64,000 bases of DNA. Source: Spirulinaceae cyanobacterium SM2_1_0 (GTDB lineage: Bacteria; Cyanobacteriota; Cyanobacteriia; Cyanobacteriales; Spirulinaceae). The notes under the pieces are model-generated. The model made no database searches. It worked only from the letters and a program-made list of their open reading frames with translations, and was not told the origin of the DNA. Positions 12,728 to 20,569 of this stretch are shown here, piece after piece. The DNA lies in the NCBI GenBank assembly GCA_012031265.1, contig JAAUTY010000001.1, positions 1 through 64,000 of the forward strand, given 5' to 3'. Every line of letters begins with the position of its first letter. The first letter of the stretch is position 1. The position numbers and the translations under genes are program-made.

Positions 12728-13723
12728 CTAGCCCCACTGGCTGCCGACGGCGAGGCGTAGCCCGTTGACCAGATCCCAGCCGGATTGGGGACGCTTGCCC
12801 GCCGGCTGGGCTTGTTGGATGAGCAGTAAGCCATTGCCGGTTTGCATGACCGGGCCGAGGTTTTTCAGGATGGCAGTGATGGTGCCGGGAGTTTCGGCAT
12901 GACCGAGGCGATCGCGCCAAGGGGCGATCGCCTCGCCCAGGTCAGCCGGGAGTTGCGATGCAAGTTCAGCCGCCAGCGGCACCGTGGCTAAAATTTTCAC
13001 CGGCTTGTCTTGGAAAGAGGTAGTGCAGTTGGGATAAAAGGCGCGGATTTGATTGTGCAGCGCCAGCGCCGCTCGCTGCCAGTCGAGGGCGTAGTCGCTC
13101 TTGGTGATCAGGCGCGCGTAGCTCGCCTGCGGGTCATCCTGCGGTCGGGGTTGGAGTTGACCGGTCGCAAGCTGTTGCAGAGTAGTCGGAAAGAGAGCCG
13201 CACTCATTTGCGCCAAATCATGGGTGAGCTGCTCGGCATTGTCAAGCAGGCCCAAGGGGCGGCGACGCTCGAGCAGCATCGGCCCAGTGTCGAGATCGGC
13301 ATCCATCTGCATCATCGTCACCCCGGTTTCAGCCTCGCCGTAGTATAAGCTCCACTGGATCGGGGCCGCGCCGCGATAGGCAGGGAGCAATGAGGCATGA
13401 GCATTGACGCACCCCAGACGCGGCATGGCGAGGATTTCCGAGGATAAAATTTGACCGTAGGCGATGACGGCGAAGGCGTCAGCCTCGGACTGAGCGAGGG
13501 CAGCGAGGCTGGCGGCATCTTTCTTGAGGCGGCGGGGCTGCCAGACAGGGAGAGCGGCGGTCAGAGCGAGCGCCTTAACTGGTGAGGGCTGCAAGCGCTT
13601 GCCTCGCCCACGCGGCTTGTCGGGCTGGGTGACGACGCCAACGACTTCAAAGTCCGGATGCGCGAGCAAGGCCTGGAGGCTAGGAACTGCGTATTGGGGG
13701 GTGCCGAAGAAGACGATTTTCAC
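12728..13723 (-). CDS. fmt: Methionyl-tRNA formyltransferase
   Basis: Transfers a formyl group from 10-formyltetrahydrofolate to Met-tRNA(fMet) for translation initiation. The 331-residue protein starts VKIVFFGTPQYAVPSLQAL, the conserved first strand of the family. The catalytic region includes NAHASLLPAYRGAAPIQW (SLLPxYRGAAP signature) and ETGVTMMQMDADLDTGPML. The C-terminal OB-like domain follows, from about residue 205. I chose the GTG at 13723 because the homologous region begins there; the ATG nine codons upstream would add an unconserved leader. The stop codon lies just beyond MITE copy 1. Confidence 0.95.
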   Translation of the reverse strand: MKIVFFGTPQYAVPSLQALLAHPDFEVVGVVTQPDKPRGRGKRLQPSPVKALALTAALPVWQPRRLKKDAASLAALAQSEADAFAVIAYGQILSSEILAMPRLGCVNAHASLLPAYRGAAPIQWSLYYGEAETGVTMMQMDADLDTGPMLLERRRPLGLLDNAEQLTHDLAQMSAALFPTTLQQLATGQLQPRPQDDPQASYARLITKSDYALDWQRAALALHNQIRAFYPNCTTSFQDKPVKILATVPLAAELASQLPADLGEAIAPWRDRLGHAETPGTITAILKNLGPVMQTGNGLLLIQQAQPAGKRPQSGWDLVNGLRLAVGSQWG

Positions 13724-13932
13724 GGGGGGCGATCGCGGTTGCACATGCAACCATAGATTGAGCAGGCTGAGTCATCATCGTCATAACAGAAGTAACTTAC
13801 AGCACTGCATTGACAGCACTGCCGCAATCACCTCCTGGTTTGAGGCGTTTACTCTTGAGCACGAGCCGCTAAGATACTAGATAAATTCCAAGCGTTTTGC
13901 GCCCCAATGGTTGTCGTTTGTTCGATACTGCT

Positions 13933-14883
13933 ATGTCCTACGATTTGACCATTGCCATTCCCACTTTCAACGGGGCCGCACGCCTGCCCCGCTTGTTGGC
14001 GTGCCTGCGTGCTCAAGTTGACACAGACAAGCTGAACTGGGAAATTATCATCGTCGATAACAATAGCACCGATAATACGGCTGACGTAATTCGCGAATAT
14101 CAGCAGGATTGGCCCACAGACGTACCGCTTCATTACAGCTTTGAGCCTCGCCAAGGTGCGGCGTTTGCCCGTATCCGCGCTGTTGAAGAGGCAAGGGGTC
14201 AGCTCGTTGGTTTTTTGGATGACGACAATCTTCCGAATGAACGCTGGGTTGCCGCAGCCTGTGATTTTGCCGACCAACATCCCCAGGCAGGAGCGATTGG
14301 TAGCCAGATTCATCCCGAATACGAGGTGCCACCGCCCGAAAACTTTGAGCGTATCGCCTCCTTTCTCGCAATTGTTGAGCGTGGCGAGCAATCGCAATTG
14401 TATCAGCCTGCGATGAAGATGCTGCCTCCATCTGCCGGTTTGGTCGTTCGGCGCGAAGCCTGGCAGCGCCATGCGCCTAATCCACCCTTCTTGCAGGGTC
14501 GCTCAGGCAAAACAATTCTCAATAGCGAGGATTTGGAATCAATTCTCCACATTCAGAATGCGGGTTGGCAAGTTTGGTATAACCCAGCGATGGAGATCTA
14601 TCATGTGATCCCCCGCAACCGTCTAACACGCGACTACTTGCTCTACATTGTGCGGAGTACCGGCTTAGCAAGACACTACATCCGTAGCTTACGTTGGCGA
14701 CCGTGGCAACGACCATTCTTAGCCCCGGCCGGTTGGCTCAGAGATGTCAGTCGGGCAGCTATTTACTTTTTACAGCATCACCAAGAATTGGATAGTGATA
14801 CAGTCACCGCCTGTGAAATGGAATTTCTCAAAAGCAGTGTTCTGAGTCCGTTCTATCTCTGGAGGAAGTATTCGGGATTATGA
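13933..14883 (+). CDS. hpsE: HpsE-like family 2 glycosyltransferase (first copy)
   Basis: A 316-residue GT-A glycosyltransferase that would add a sugar to a lipid-linked or growing surface polysaccharide at the cytoplasmic membrane face. It starts YDLTIAIPTFNGAARLPRLL, has VDNNSTDNT for nucleotide-sugar binding, QGAAFARIRAV, and the metal-binding LDDDN. The WYNPAMEIYHVIPRNRLTRD block recurs in its neighbour. This layout matches HpsE of hormogonium polysaccharide loci, and hpsA, hpsB and hpsC lie on the other strand downstream. It overlaps the next gene by four bases (ATGA), so the two are translationally coupled. The ATG at 13933 is preferred over the upstream alternative start. Donor sugar unknown. 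Confidence 0.8.
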   Translation: MSYDLTIAIPTFNGAARLPRLLACLRAQVDTDKLNWEIIIVDNNSTDNTADVIREYQQDWPTDVPLHYSFEPRQGAAFARIRAVEEARGQLVGFLDDDNLPNERWVAAACDFADQHPQAGAIGSQIHPEYEVPPPENFERIASFLAIVERGEQSQLYQPAMKMLPPSAGLVVRREAWQRHAPNPPFLQGRSGKTILNSEDLESILHIQNAGWQVWYNPAMEIYHVIPRNRLTRDYLLYIVRSTGLARHYIRSLRWRPWQRPFLAPAGWLRDVSRAAIYFLQHHQELDSDTVTACEMEFLKSSVLSPFYLWRKYSGL

Positions 14884-15902
14884 CAGACTTCAGCGTTGTA
14901 ATTCCTACCTACAATGGCGAAAAACATTTACCAGAAATCTTAGAACGGCTGCGATCGCAGGTTGAGACTGAAGGGTTTTCTTGGGAGATCCTCGTAGTCG
15001 ATAACAACAGCAGCGATCGCACACCCGAGATTATCCGCCAAGCTCAGACCAATTGGCATGGTCGAGGTTCACTGCGATATGTGGTCGAAACTCAACAAGG
15101 TGCGGCTTTTGCTCGCCAGCGCGGTGTAGAGGAAGCGACAGGGGCATGGGTTGGTTGCCTGGACGACGATAACTTACCCGCACAAGACTGGGTAGCCCGT
15201 GCCTACGAATTTTCTCAAAGCCGACCGCAAATGGGGGCATTTGGCGGTCGCATTCACGCAGATTTTGAAGTCGAGCCACCCGCGAATTTCGAGAAAATCA
15301 TCGGTTTTTTGGCCATTCGAGAGCGTGGCGATCATCCCAGTCCTTACAAGCCCGAAGTTCTCAGTCTGCCGCCTGGAGCCGCCATGGTAGTCCGACGCCA
15401 AGCCTGGCTTGATCATGTTCCAGCTCAGCCGAGCCTTGGTGGCAAAATCATTGGTGGTTCAATGGTACAAGGCGATGATTGGGAGCCACTACTCCATATG
15501 TACAAAGCTGGCTGGAAAATTTGGTACAGCCCAGATTTACATACTCATCATCAGATTCCTGCCTGGCGATTGGAACGTGAATATCTCCTAAGGCTAATTC
15601 ATGGTTCTTGTTTAGCCTTTTGTCCCCTGCGGATGATCGTCGCTGAGCCACTACAGCGGCCCCTGATTATGGCACGCACTGTACTTGGTAATACTTATAG
15701 AGCGCTCAGCTACTGGTTACGCCATCGCACCAGCATTCGCCATGACACAGTTGCGGCTTGCGAACTGCAAATTTATCTTAGTCGGATTGCCAGTGTTTTT
15801 TATTTCTTGAAGGGTCGCTGGCAAGGGAAATTTCAATTTACCCCGCCGGTTGAGCGGGCCAAAGCAGCTGCCGTCCACTCTTCAAAAGCATCACAAGAAT
15901 AA
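14880..15902 (+). CDS. hpsE: HpsE-like family 2 glycosyltransferase (second copy)
   Basis: A 340-residue paralogue of the preceding gene with the same motif order: DFSVVIPTYNGEKHLPEILE, VDNNSSDRTPEII, QQGAAFARQRGVEEATGAWV, LDDDNLPAQDW, and a matching block IWYSPDLHTHHQIPAWRLER. A C-terminal extension of about 25 residues is not seen in the first copy. The start codon overlaps the previous stop. The 3' end overlaps the oppositely directed glycosyltransferase by 65 bases. A tandem duplication followed by divergence is the simplest origin; the two may make successive linkages. Confidence 0.8.
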   Translation: MTDFSVVIPTYNGEKHLPEILERLRSQVETEGFSWEILVVDNNSSDRTPEIIRQAQTNWHGRGSLRYVVETQQGAAFARQRGVEEATGAWVGCLDDDNLPAQDWVARAYEFSQSRPQMGAFGGRIHADFEVEPPANFEKIIGFLAIRERGDHPSPYKPEVLSLPPGAAMVVRRQAWLDHVPAQPSLGGKIIGGSMVQGDDWEPLLHMYKAGWKIWYSPDLHTHHQIPAWRLEREYLLRLIHGSCLAFCPLRMIVAEPLQRPLIMARTVLGNTYRALSYWLRHRTSIRHDTVAACELQIYLSRIASVFYFLKGRWQGKFQFTPPVERAKAAAVHSSKASQE

Positions 15903-16767
15903 ACTTTAGTTCCCGAATAGTTTCTGGTTCGTAGCGAGCGTACTGAATAATATAGTGAATAGCTGCCCAACTGCTTGCGCGCGAGGGCGGGCTACCTAGA
16001 GCTTTCCAAGCTAAGTACTTGTAGAGATTGGCGGTACTACGTCCTCGTAGGGCCTGAAATTCGGCGGGCAGTCGTTCAAAAGCCCGATTCAGCACACGTT
16101 GACATTGATTGGCTTGTAGAGCCAAGTTGGCGGAGCTTGACGTTGATGATAGCCGATAGAGAATCTGTGGTTTGGGAACGGCTGCGAAAGGATAGTGGTC
16201 AGCCAATCGTAGCCAGTAATCCCAATCCTCGGCGGGCGGCAGCGAGGCTTCAAATTCGCCGGTTGCCTCGATAGCGCTACGACGAACTAACGGATTCGAG
16301 CCATTCTCAATGAAATTGTTGGCTAAAAGTGCGGCCCGAGCATCGCCATTGATGGTCTGATGCCGTCCGGCTTGTACGAAGCGATCGCCCTCATCGATGT
16401 AATCTGTCCAGCTATAGGCTAGACCCGCTTCTGGGTATGCCTGTAGAGCGGCTAATTGATCAGCCAATTTATCGGCTGTCCAGAGATCATCAGCGTCTAA
16501 GAAAGCGAAAAAATCACCCTGTGCGTGCCTGATACCACGATTGCGGCTCGTCGCTTGGCGGGCGTTGGGATAAGAGTAGAGCTGAATGCGAGGATCGGTA
16601 ATGCTAGCAACGGCTTCGACCGTGCGATCGCGTGACCCGTCATTAATGACAATAATTTCAAAGTCAGTAAATGTCTGTGCCAGTACCGAGTTAATAGTGG
16701 CGCTAATGGTTCGCTCGCCGTTGTAAACCGGAATAATGATTGAGATTACGGGCCTAGTGGTTGTCAT
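15838..16767 (-). CDS. Family 2 glycosyltransferase of the hps locus
   Basis: A 309-residue GT-A enzyme: VISIIIPVYNGERTISATIN, VINDGSRDRTVE, the loop ATSRNRGIRHAQGDFFAFLDADD carrying the DxD-like LDADD, and a downstream acceptor region with ENGSNPLVRRSA and LPPAEDWDYWLRLAD. It is the last gene on the minus strand of the hps block, separated from the pseudopilins by MITE copy 2 and about 270 noncoding bases. It probably corresponds to an HpsF- or HpsG-type transferase, but I cannot decide which. Its last 65 bases are antisense to the end of the second hpsE-like gene. Confidence 0.85.
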   Translation of the reverse strand: MTTTRPVISIIIPVYNGERTISATINSVLAQTFTDFEIIVINDGSRDRTVEAVASITDPRIQLYSYPNARQATSRNRGIRHAQGDFFAFLDADDLWTADKLADQLAALQAYPEAGLAYSWTDYIDEGDRFVQAGRHQTINGDARAALLANNFIENGSNPLVRRSAIEATGEFEASLPPAEDWDYWLRLADHYPFAAVPKPQILYRLSSTSSSANLALQANQCQRVLNRAFERLPAEFQALRGRSTANLYKYLAWKALGSPPSRASSWAAIHYIIQYARYEPETIRELKFILVMLLKSGRQLLWPAQPAG

Positions 16768-17037
16768 ATCCGGGAAGTGTAGACCAGGTTGAAATCAAGA
16801 ATCACTTGGCTCAAGCGCAAGTAACGAGGAGAAAAGCTGTCGCCATGGGTTGTGTCGGTCAATTGCTGAGGCTGGGAAGTCATGGTCGCCCAGAAAACTG
16901 CTCGACTCAGTTTGAAATCATTGGCGATCGCATCACGAAGGGATTATTTAGCACGAACATCGTCATTCTAGGGGCTAGAGCCACTGCTCAGGTTTGAGTT
17001 GTCTGAAAGTTAATGGCTACTCACAGCCAATAACCCA

Positions 17038-17148
17038 CTAGTACCGCTACGCGGAATTTTGAGTTCTGAGTTTTGAGTGATGAGTGCAGACAATACAGGC
17101 ATCCTACGGATCCTGAATGGGCATCGCATTGCCGCTGCCTTGTACTAG
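17038..17148 (-). mobile_element. CTAG-bounded MITE-like element, copy 2
   Basis: An 111-bp copy in inverted orientation relative to copy 1. The inner 40 bases next to the GTACTAG end are identical to copy 1; the other half is diverged at scattered positions. The CTAG at 17145-17148 supplies the TAG stop codon of the upstream minus-strand pseudopilin. It lies between this pseudopilin and the next glycosyltransferase on the same strand. Confidence 0.85.
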
Positions 17149-17801
17149 TAACAATAGTAATCGCTGCTGTTGGGAGTGCTATGCTCTTGCCCGGCACGCG
17201 TGGCACCCGTGAGTGTTGAGACAATGACACAACGGCGGTAGCGCGGTGAGGTTGGATCGTGATCTCTGAGACGGAGTGTAATGCGACCGAGGGCCCAAAG
17301 GGAGGTTTGGCCGCAGTCATCGCTAGAATTGTAGACCGGACAGCCGAAAAAGTTAATCCGAACACGCCAGATAGTTTGACCATCCACCACTTGGCTACGC
17401 ACCGAGGTTTCAACCTTGTTGCGGTCATTGGTTGCCAGATCGAGCACCACACCAGCCTCAATATCCTGCCAAAGGGCGGCGTTATTGAGGACAGCCGCTG
17501 GAATGAATACGTTGCCCTCGGAATGGTCAGCCGGATGAATCGCCCATTGCAGCTGAGCGTCCTGCTGTCTCAAACTCAATTGCCAGGTGAGTTTGTCACG
17601 AGTTGCATTGCTGCGAACCCGACGCAGGGCAGTATGAAGTTCGCCGCGAGCAGCATTGAGTTTCTGACGATTGAGGAAATCGAGCCAGGTTGGTAGGGCG
17701 ATCGCCGCTAGCAGACCAATGATCACAATGACAACAACAAGCTCAATCAGCGTGAACCCTGACTGAGAGCGAGGCAACCGCTGGCCAAACATAGGATGCA
17801 C
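17145..17801 (-). CDS. GspH/FimT-like pseudopilin (second of two)
   Basis: A 218-residue minor pilin-like protein. The prepilin peptidase site is SQSGFTLIELVVVIVIIGLL: cleavage after Gly leaves Phe+1 and Glu+5, followed by the hydrophobic assembly helix. LNAARGELHTALRRVRSNAT matches the GspH/FimT N-terminal helix. The C-terminal globular part has a cysteine pair. It follows the other pseudopilin after 70 bases in the hpsA-B-C operon direction. The extreme C terminus (SSDYYCY) ends at a TAG contributed by MITE copy 2, so the last residues may be affected by that insertion. Probably a minor subunit of the Hps secretion pseudopilus. Confidence 0.85.
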   Translation of the reverse strand: MHPMFGQRLPRSQSGFTLIELVVVIVIIGLLAAIALPTWLDFLNRQKLNAARGELHTALRRVRSNATRDKLTWQLSLRQQDAQLQWAIHPADHSEGNVFIPAAVLNNAALWQDIEAGVVLDLATNDRNKVETSVRSQVVDGQTIWRVRINFFGCPVYNSSDDCGQTSLWALGRITLRLRDHDPTSPRYRRCVIVSTLTGATRAGQEHSTPNSSDYYCY

Positions 17802-17871
17802 CGAAAGAGTGTACCAATCCCTTCTGATGTTACCTGATTATTCTAGAGAGAGTAGCCCCGATCAAGCGAAT

Positions 17872-18561
17872 TTAGACGCCACACTCGGCATCAATACCAG
17901 CCGTGAACGAACCCAGCAAGGTCATCACCCGCACACAACGTACAGTACCGACAGTCGGCTGTCCGCCACTATCAGGGAGTGCTGTGATCACGAGCAGCTC
18001 ACTCATATCGTCACCATCAGGATCAAGTTCAGGCACGGTATCGGGATCGAGTGTTCCTGTGTAATCGAAGGAAATAGTCTGATGCTCGCTGTTATTCGCC
18101 GGAGTCGCGAGATTGAAGACCGGTGCCAGCGTGGTTGCCTGATTCGCGCCAGCAATACTGGCTCCGATGATCACTTGACCAGGTCTCAAACCAAGCTCAT
18201 TTCCCATGCTTTTCCAAACACCTGGATTAGTGTAAGGATCAAAATCTACAAAGTCACCCGCATTGGGACCGGTCGAGGCAAGTTGCTGAGTTCTGTAGAC
18301 AGCAATTTCAGGGATCTGATTTTGGGTACGAATGCTGACGCTGTAGCCCCGCTTGTCGCGTTTGGCGTTGCTTTGGGCTTGGCGTAGCGCTACCAGCACA
18401 TAGTCATTCACAGCATTGACACGGCGTTGGTTGAGAAAGCGTAACCATCCCGGCCCAGCGATCGCCGCTAGAATGCCAACGATAATGATGACAACCAGAA
18501 CCTCGATCAGGGTAAAACCTGCCTGAGAACGATTTTTAGAGAATAGACGGTTTGGTTTCAT
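17872..18561 (-). CDS. GspH/FimT-like pseudopilin (first of two)
   Basis: A 229-residue pilin-like protein with the type III signal SQAGFTLIEVLVVIIIVGIL and the helix VNAVNDYVLVALRQAQSNAK. It shares the layout and several motifs with the next gene (a WLRFLNQRR versus WLDFLNRQK pair), so the two are paralogues. It sits 38 bases after hpsC. In the described hps loci the fourth pseudopilin-type gene is hpsD; either paralogue here could be its counterpart, so I give no symbol. The ATG at 18561 places the signal correctly. Confidence 0.85.
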   Translation of the reverse strand: MKPNRLFSKNRSQAGFTLIEVLVVIIIVGILAAIAGPGWLRFLNQRRVNAVNDYVLVALRQAQSNAKRDKRGYSVSIRTQNQIPEIAVYRTQQLASTGPNAGDFVDFDPYTNPGVWKSMGNELGLRPGQVIIGASIAGANQATTLAPVFNLATPANNSEHQTISFDYTGTLDPDTVPELDPDGDDMSELLVITALPDSGGQPTVGTVRCVRVMTLLGSFTAGIDAECGV

Positions 18562-18599
18562 GACACTCAGCGAACACTACAGGATGAATGGAGAAATAC

Positions 18600-19817
18600 T
18601 CACTGCGCTTGGCTGAGCGCACCAGTTCCTTGAACCTCAATACGACCTTCGGGGAAAAAAGTGGTTTGGGTCGTGAATAGGCGTTCGTAAAGAGTGCGAT
18701 CGCCAGCATCAGCAAGATTCAGCTCTTGAACCCGCTGAAAAGCATTGCCACGCAAGAAAACGCGCGCCGTATTCCGCGCTGTATTCACACAAGCATAGAA
18801 GCTGTAGGTTTGAAACTCAGGCGGAACGGCCGTAATGTTGACGCCGACAGTCACATCGTTAGCCGTGCTACCACTGAGCGCTTGATACGCCGGAACCTGC
18901 AACCACTCTGGATCGCCGTCACCTTGATTGGCTGTCGCTTGAGTCGGACAGGCTTCAACATTCGTACTGCCGCCCGTAGCTTGGAAGAAATTGGGTATAT
19001 CTTGATTGGTCGCAAAGTCAACGTAGTCAATCAAAACATCCGGCCCAGTTCCAGTCGGATAGGGGGTCGCCATATCTTTTTGCCAACGGTTCAACTTCTG
19101 AGCCAAGCTGCCGGAAGCGCTCAAGTCAAAAGGAGCAAAACCAGCGTCAGGCTCGAAACTTTGCACATAGGTTTCATTACCAGGATTGGCATTAACCTGA
19201 TACTTGTCCAAAACACCGCCACTGAGTTCCCAGCGACCAACCCGTGCGGCACTGGACCAAGTAGCACTGGCGTCGCGCATCAAGTAGTAGACAACGAGCG
19301 AGTAAACAAAGCTATCGTCACACTCATCGGGATTAGCAGGACAGTTAGAACCGGTACCCGTCGCTGCAATCGGCAAAACATTGCGTCTCAGGGTACGCTT
19401 CCAGAAAGCGAGTACTGGAACTTGACCAGCCGCAATCGGAATCTGGCTACAGGTTCGTGTCGGCGGATAGACTTGGTTGGCCGCATCGGCAGCCGTGCAG
19501 ATGGTTGCACTGTTATTACCCGTCAGGATTGACATTCCCTCAGCGTCATAGATATAGGCAGCCTGCTGGAGATCGCGGCTAATGAAGTCCATCGCGGCTT
19601 GGATCTCTTCATCCGTAGTAGTCTTGGCGTCTTCGCGGCGGTTGGTGTTCAGCAAGTCAATCGTCACGCCCAGCAAAGGAGTAATCACCAAAACAGCGAT
19701 GATTAGGGCCGCCAAAATTTCAATCAGCGTAAAGCCCGCTTGGCTACCATGAGCTTGGCGGGAGGAACGCCGTGGTGCTGCATAGAGCAGTTTGTAGACG
19801 GACGCTGGCATAGTCAT
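18600..19817 (-). CDS. hpsC: Hormogonium polysaccharide secretion pseudopilin HpsC
   Basis: A 405-residue pseudopilin: a short basic leader, SQAGFTLIEILAALIIAVLV with Glu+5, then EEIQAAMDFISRDLQQAAYI, which resembles PilW/GspJ-type minor pilins, and a long periplasmic domain. The ATG at 19817 is preferred because AGGAG lies six bases upstream; the TTG codon before it would add one residue. Position after hpsB and before two GspH-like genes matches known hps loci, in which HpsB, HpsC and HpsD build a pseudopilus for polysaccharide export and motility. Confidence 0.85.
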   Translation of the reverse strand: MTMPASVYKLLYAAPRRSSRQAHGSQAGFTLIEILAALIIAVLVITPLLGVTIDLLNTNRREDAKTTTDEEIQAAMDFISRDLQQAAYIYDAEGMSILTGNNSATICTAADAANQVYPPTRTCSQIPIAAGQVPVLAFWKRTLRRNVLPIAATGTGSNCPANPDECDDSFVYSLVVYYLMRDASATWSSAARVGRWELSGGVLDKYQVNANPGNETYVQSFEPDAGFAPFDLSASGSLAQKLNRWQKDMATPYPTGTGPDVLIDYVDFATNQDIPNFFQATGGSTNVEACPTQATANQGDGDPEWLQVPAYQALSGSTANDVTVGVNITAVPPEFQTYSFYACVNTARNTARVFLRGNAFQRVQELNLADAGDRTLYERLFTTQTTFFPEGRIEVQGTGALSQAQ

Positions 19818-19863
19818 CAATAACTCCTGGGCTAGCTTTCAGAATCTAAGGTTGCTCTGGCAA

Positions 19864-20565
19864 CTAATTACAACCACCTAACCGATTGCATAAATCTTGA
19901 TAGTTGGTACTGTCGGCAACAATTTCCGTTGTTGACTCGAACTGGGGTGCATCCCCGTCAACAGCACCCCCGAAGGTGCGCGCTGTCGCATCGGTACCCG
20001 TAGCCGCAACACTTTTCTCGAGTGTCCCGGTCTCTGCGAAAGACGCAGCACGGTAGACCCGCAAGCCCAGCGTATAGCCAAGATCAGCCTGGTCAACATC
20101 ATCGGTGAGTGGAGTCGTCAGATTTGGCGGATCTTGAAAGCCCATCGCCTGCACAATCATGTCGCGGTTGCTATCGACCGTACAGGCATTATCCCCGTCG
20201 CCATCAATACAGAAGAGGTCGAAGGCAGTACCACCGGTGGGTGCCGTACATTCTGCATTCGCCGCACAGGTCAATGCCCCTGCCGTTGGTGCTGGAATGT
20301 CAACAATCGGGGTGTTGCCAATGGGCGGCACATATACGGCCGGTGGCGTCGTCCGAACGTAGTTGATGTAGGACTTTGCGGCATTGACACCGCGCTCAAC
20401 CCGCTTGGCTTGGACACGGGAGCCGACCGAAAAGGCGATCGCCGGTGCGAAGGCAACCATCATAATGGTCACAACCATAACCGCGACCAGAGACTCAATG
20501 ATCGTGAAGCCGCGATCATTGGGTGGTTTTGGCGCGAGCAAGCGCAGGACAAATTGGTATTTCAT
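19864..20565 (-). CDS. hpsB: Hormogonium polysaccharide secretion pseudopilin HpsB
   Basis: A 233-residue pseudopilin with signal DRGFTIIESLVAVMVVTIMM (Phe+1, Glu+5) after an 18-residue leader, then SRVQAKRVERGVNAAKSYIN and a periplasmic domain with several cysteines. The ATG at 20565 lies only four bases after the hpsA stop, a tight coupling that decides the start against a much longer open frame extending into hpsA. Order and features match HpsB of Nostoc-type hps loci. Regulation cannot be read from the sequence; it probably shares the hpsA transcript. Confidence 0.87.
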   Translation of the reverse strand: MKYQFVLRLLAPKPPNDRGFTIIESLVAVMVVTIMMVAFAPAIAFSVGSRVQAKRVERGVNAAKSYINYVRTTPPAVYVPPIGNTPIVDIPAPTAGALTCAANAECTAPTGGTAFDLFCIDGDGDNACTVDSNRDMIVQAMGFQDPPNLTTPLTDDVDQADLGYTLGLRVYRAASFAETGTLEKSVAATGTDATARTFGGAVDGDAPQFESTTEIVADSTNYQDLCNRLGGCN

Positions 20566-20569
20566 TGGT

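Noticed and set aside
17057-17082. Short GAGTT(C/T)TGAG direct repeats as a possible CRISPR-like array
   Set aside because: The units are only about ten bases, adjacent without spacers, and are internal to the MITE-like element.
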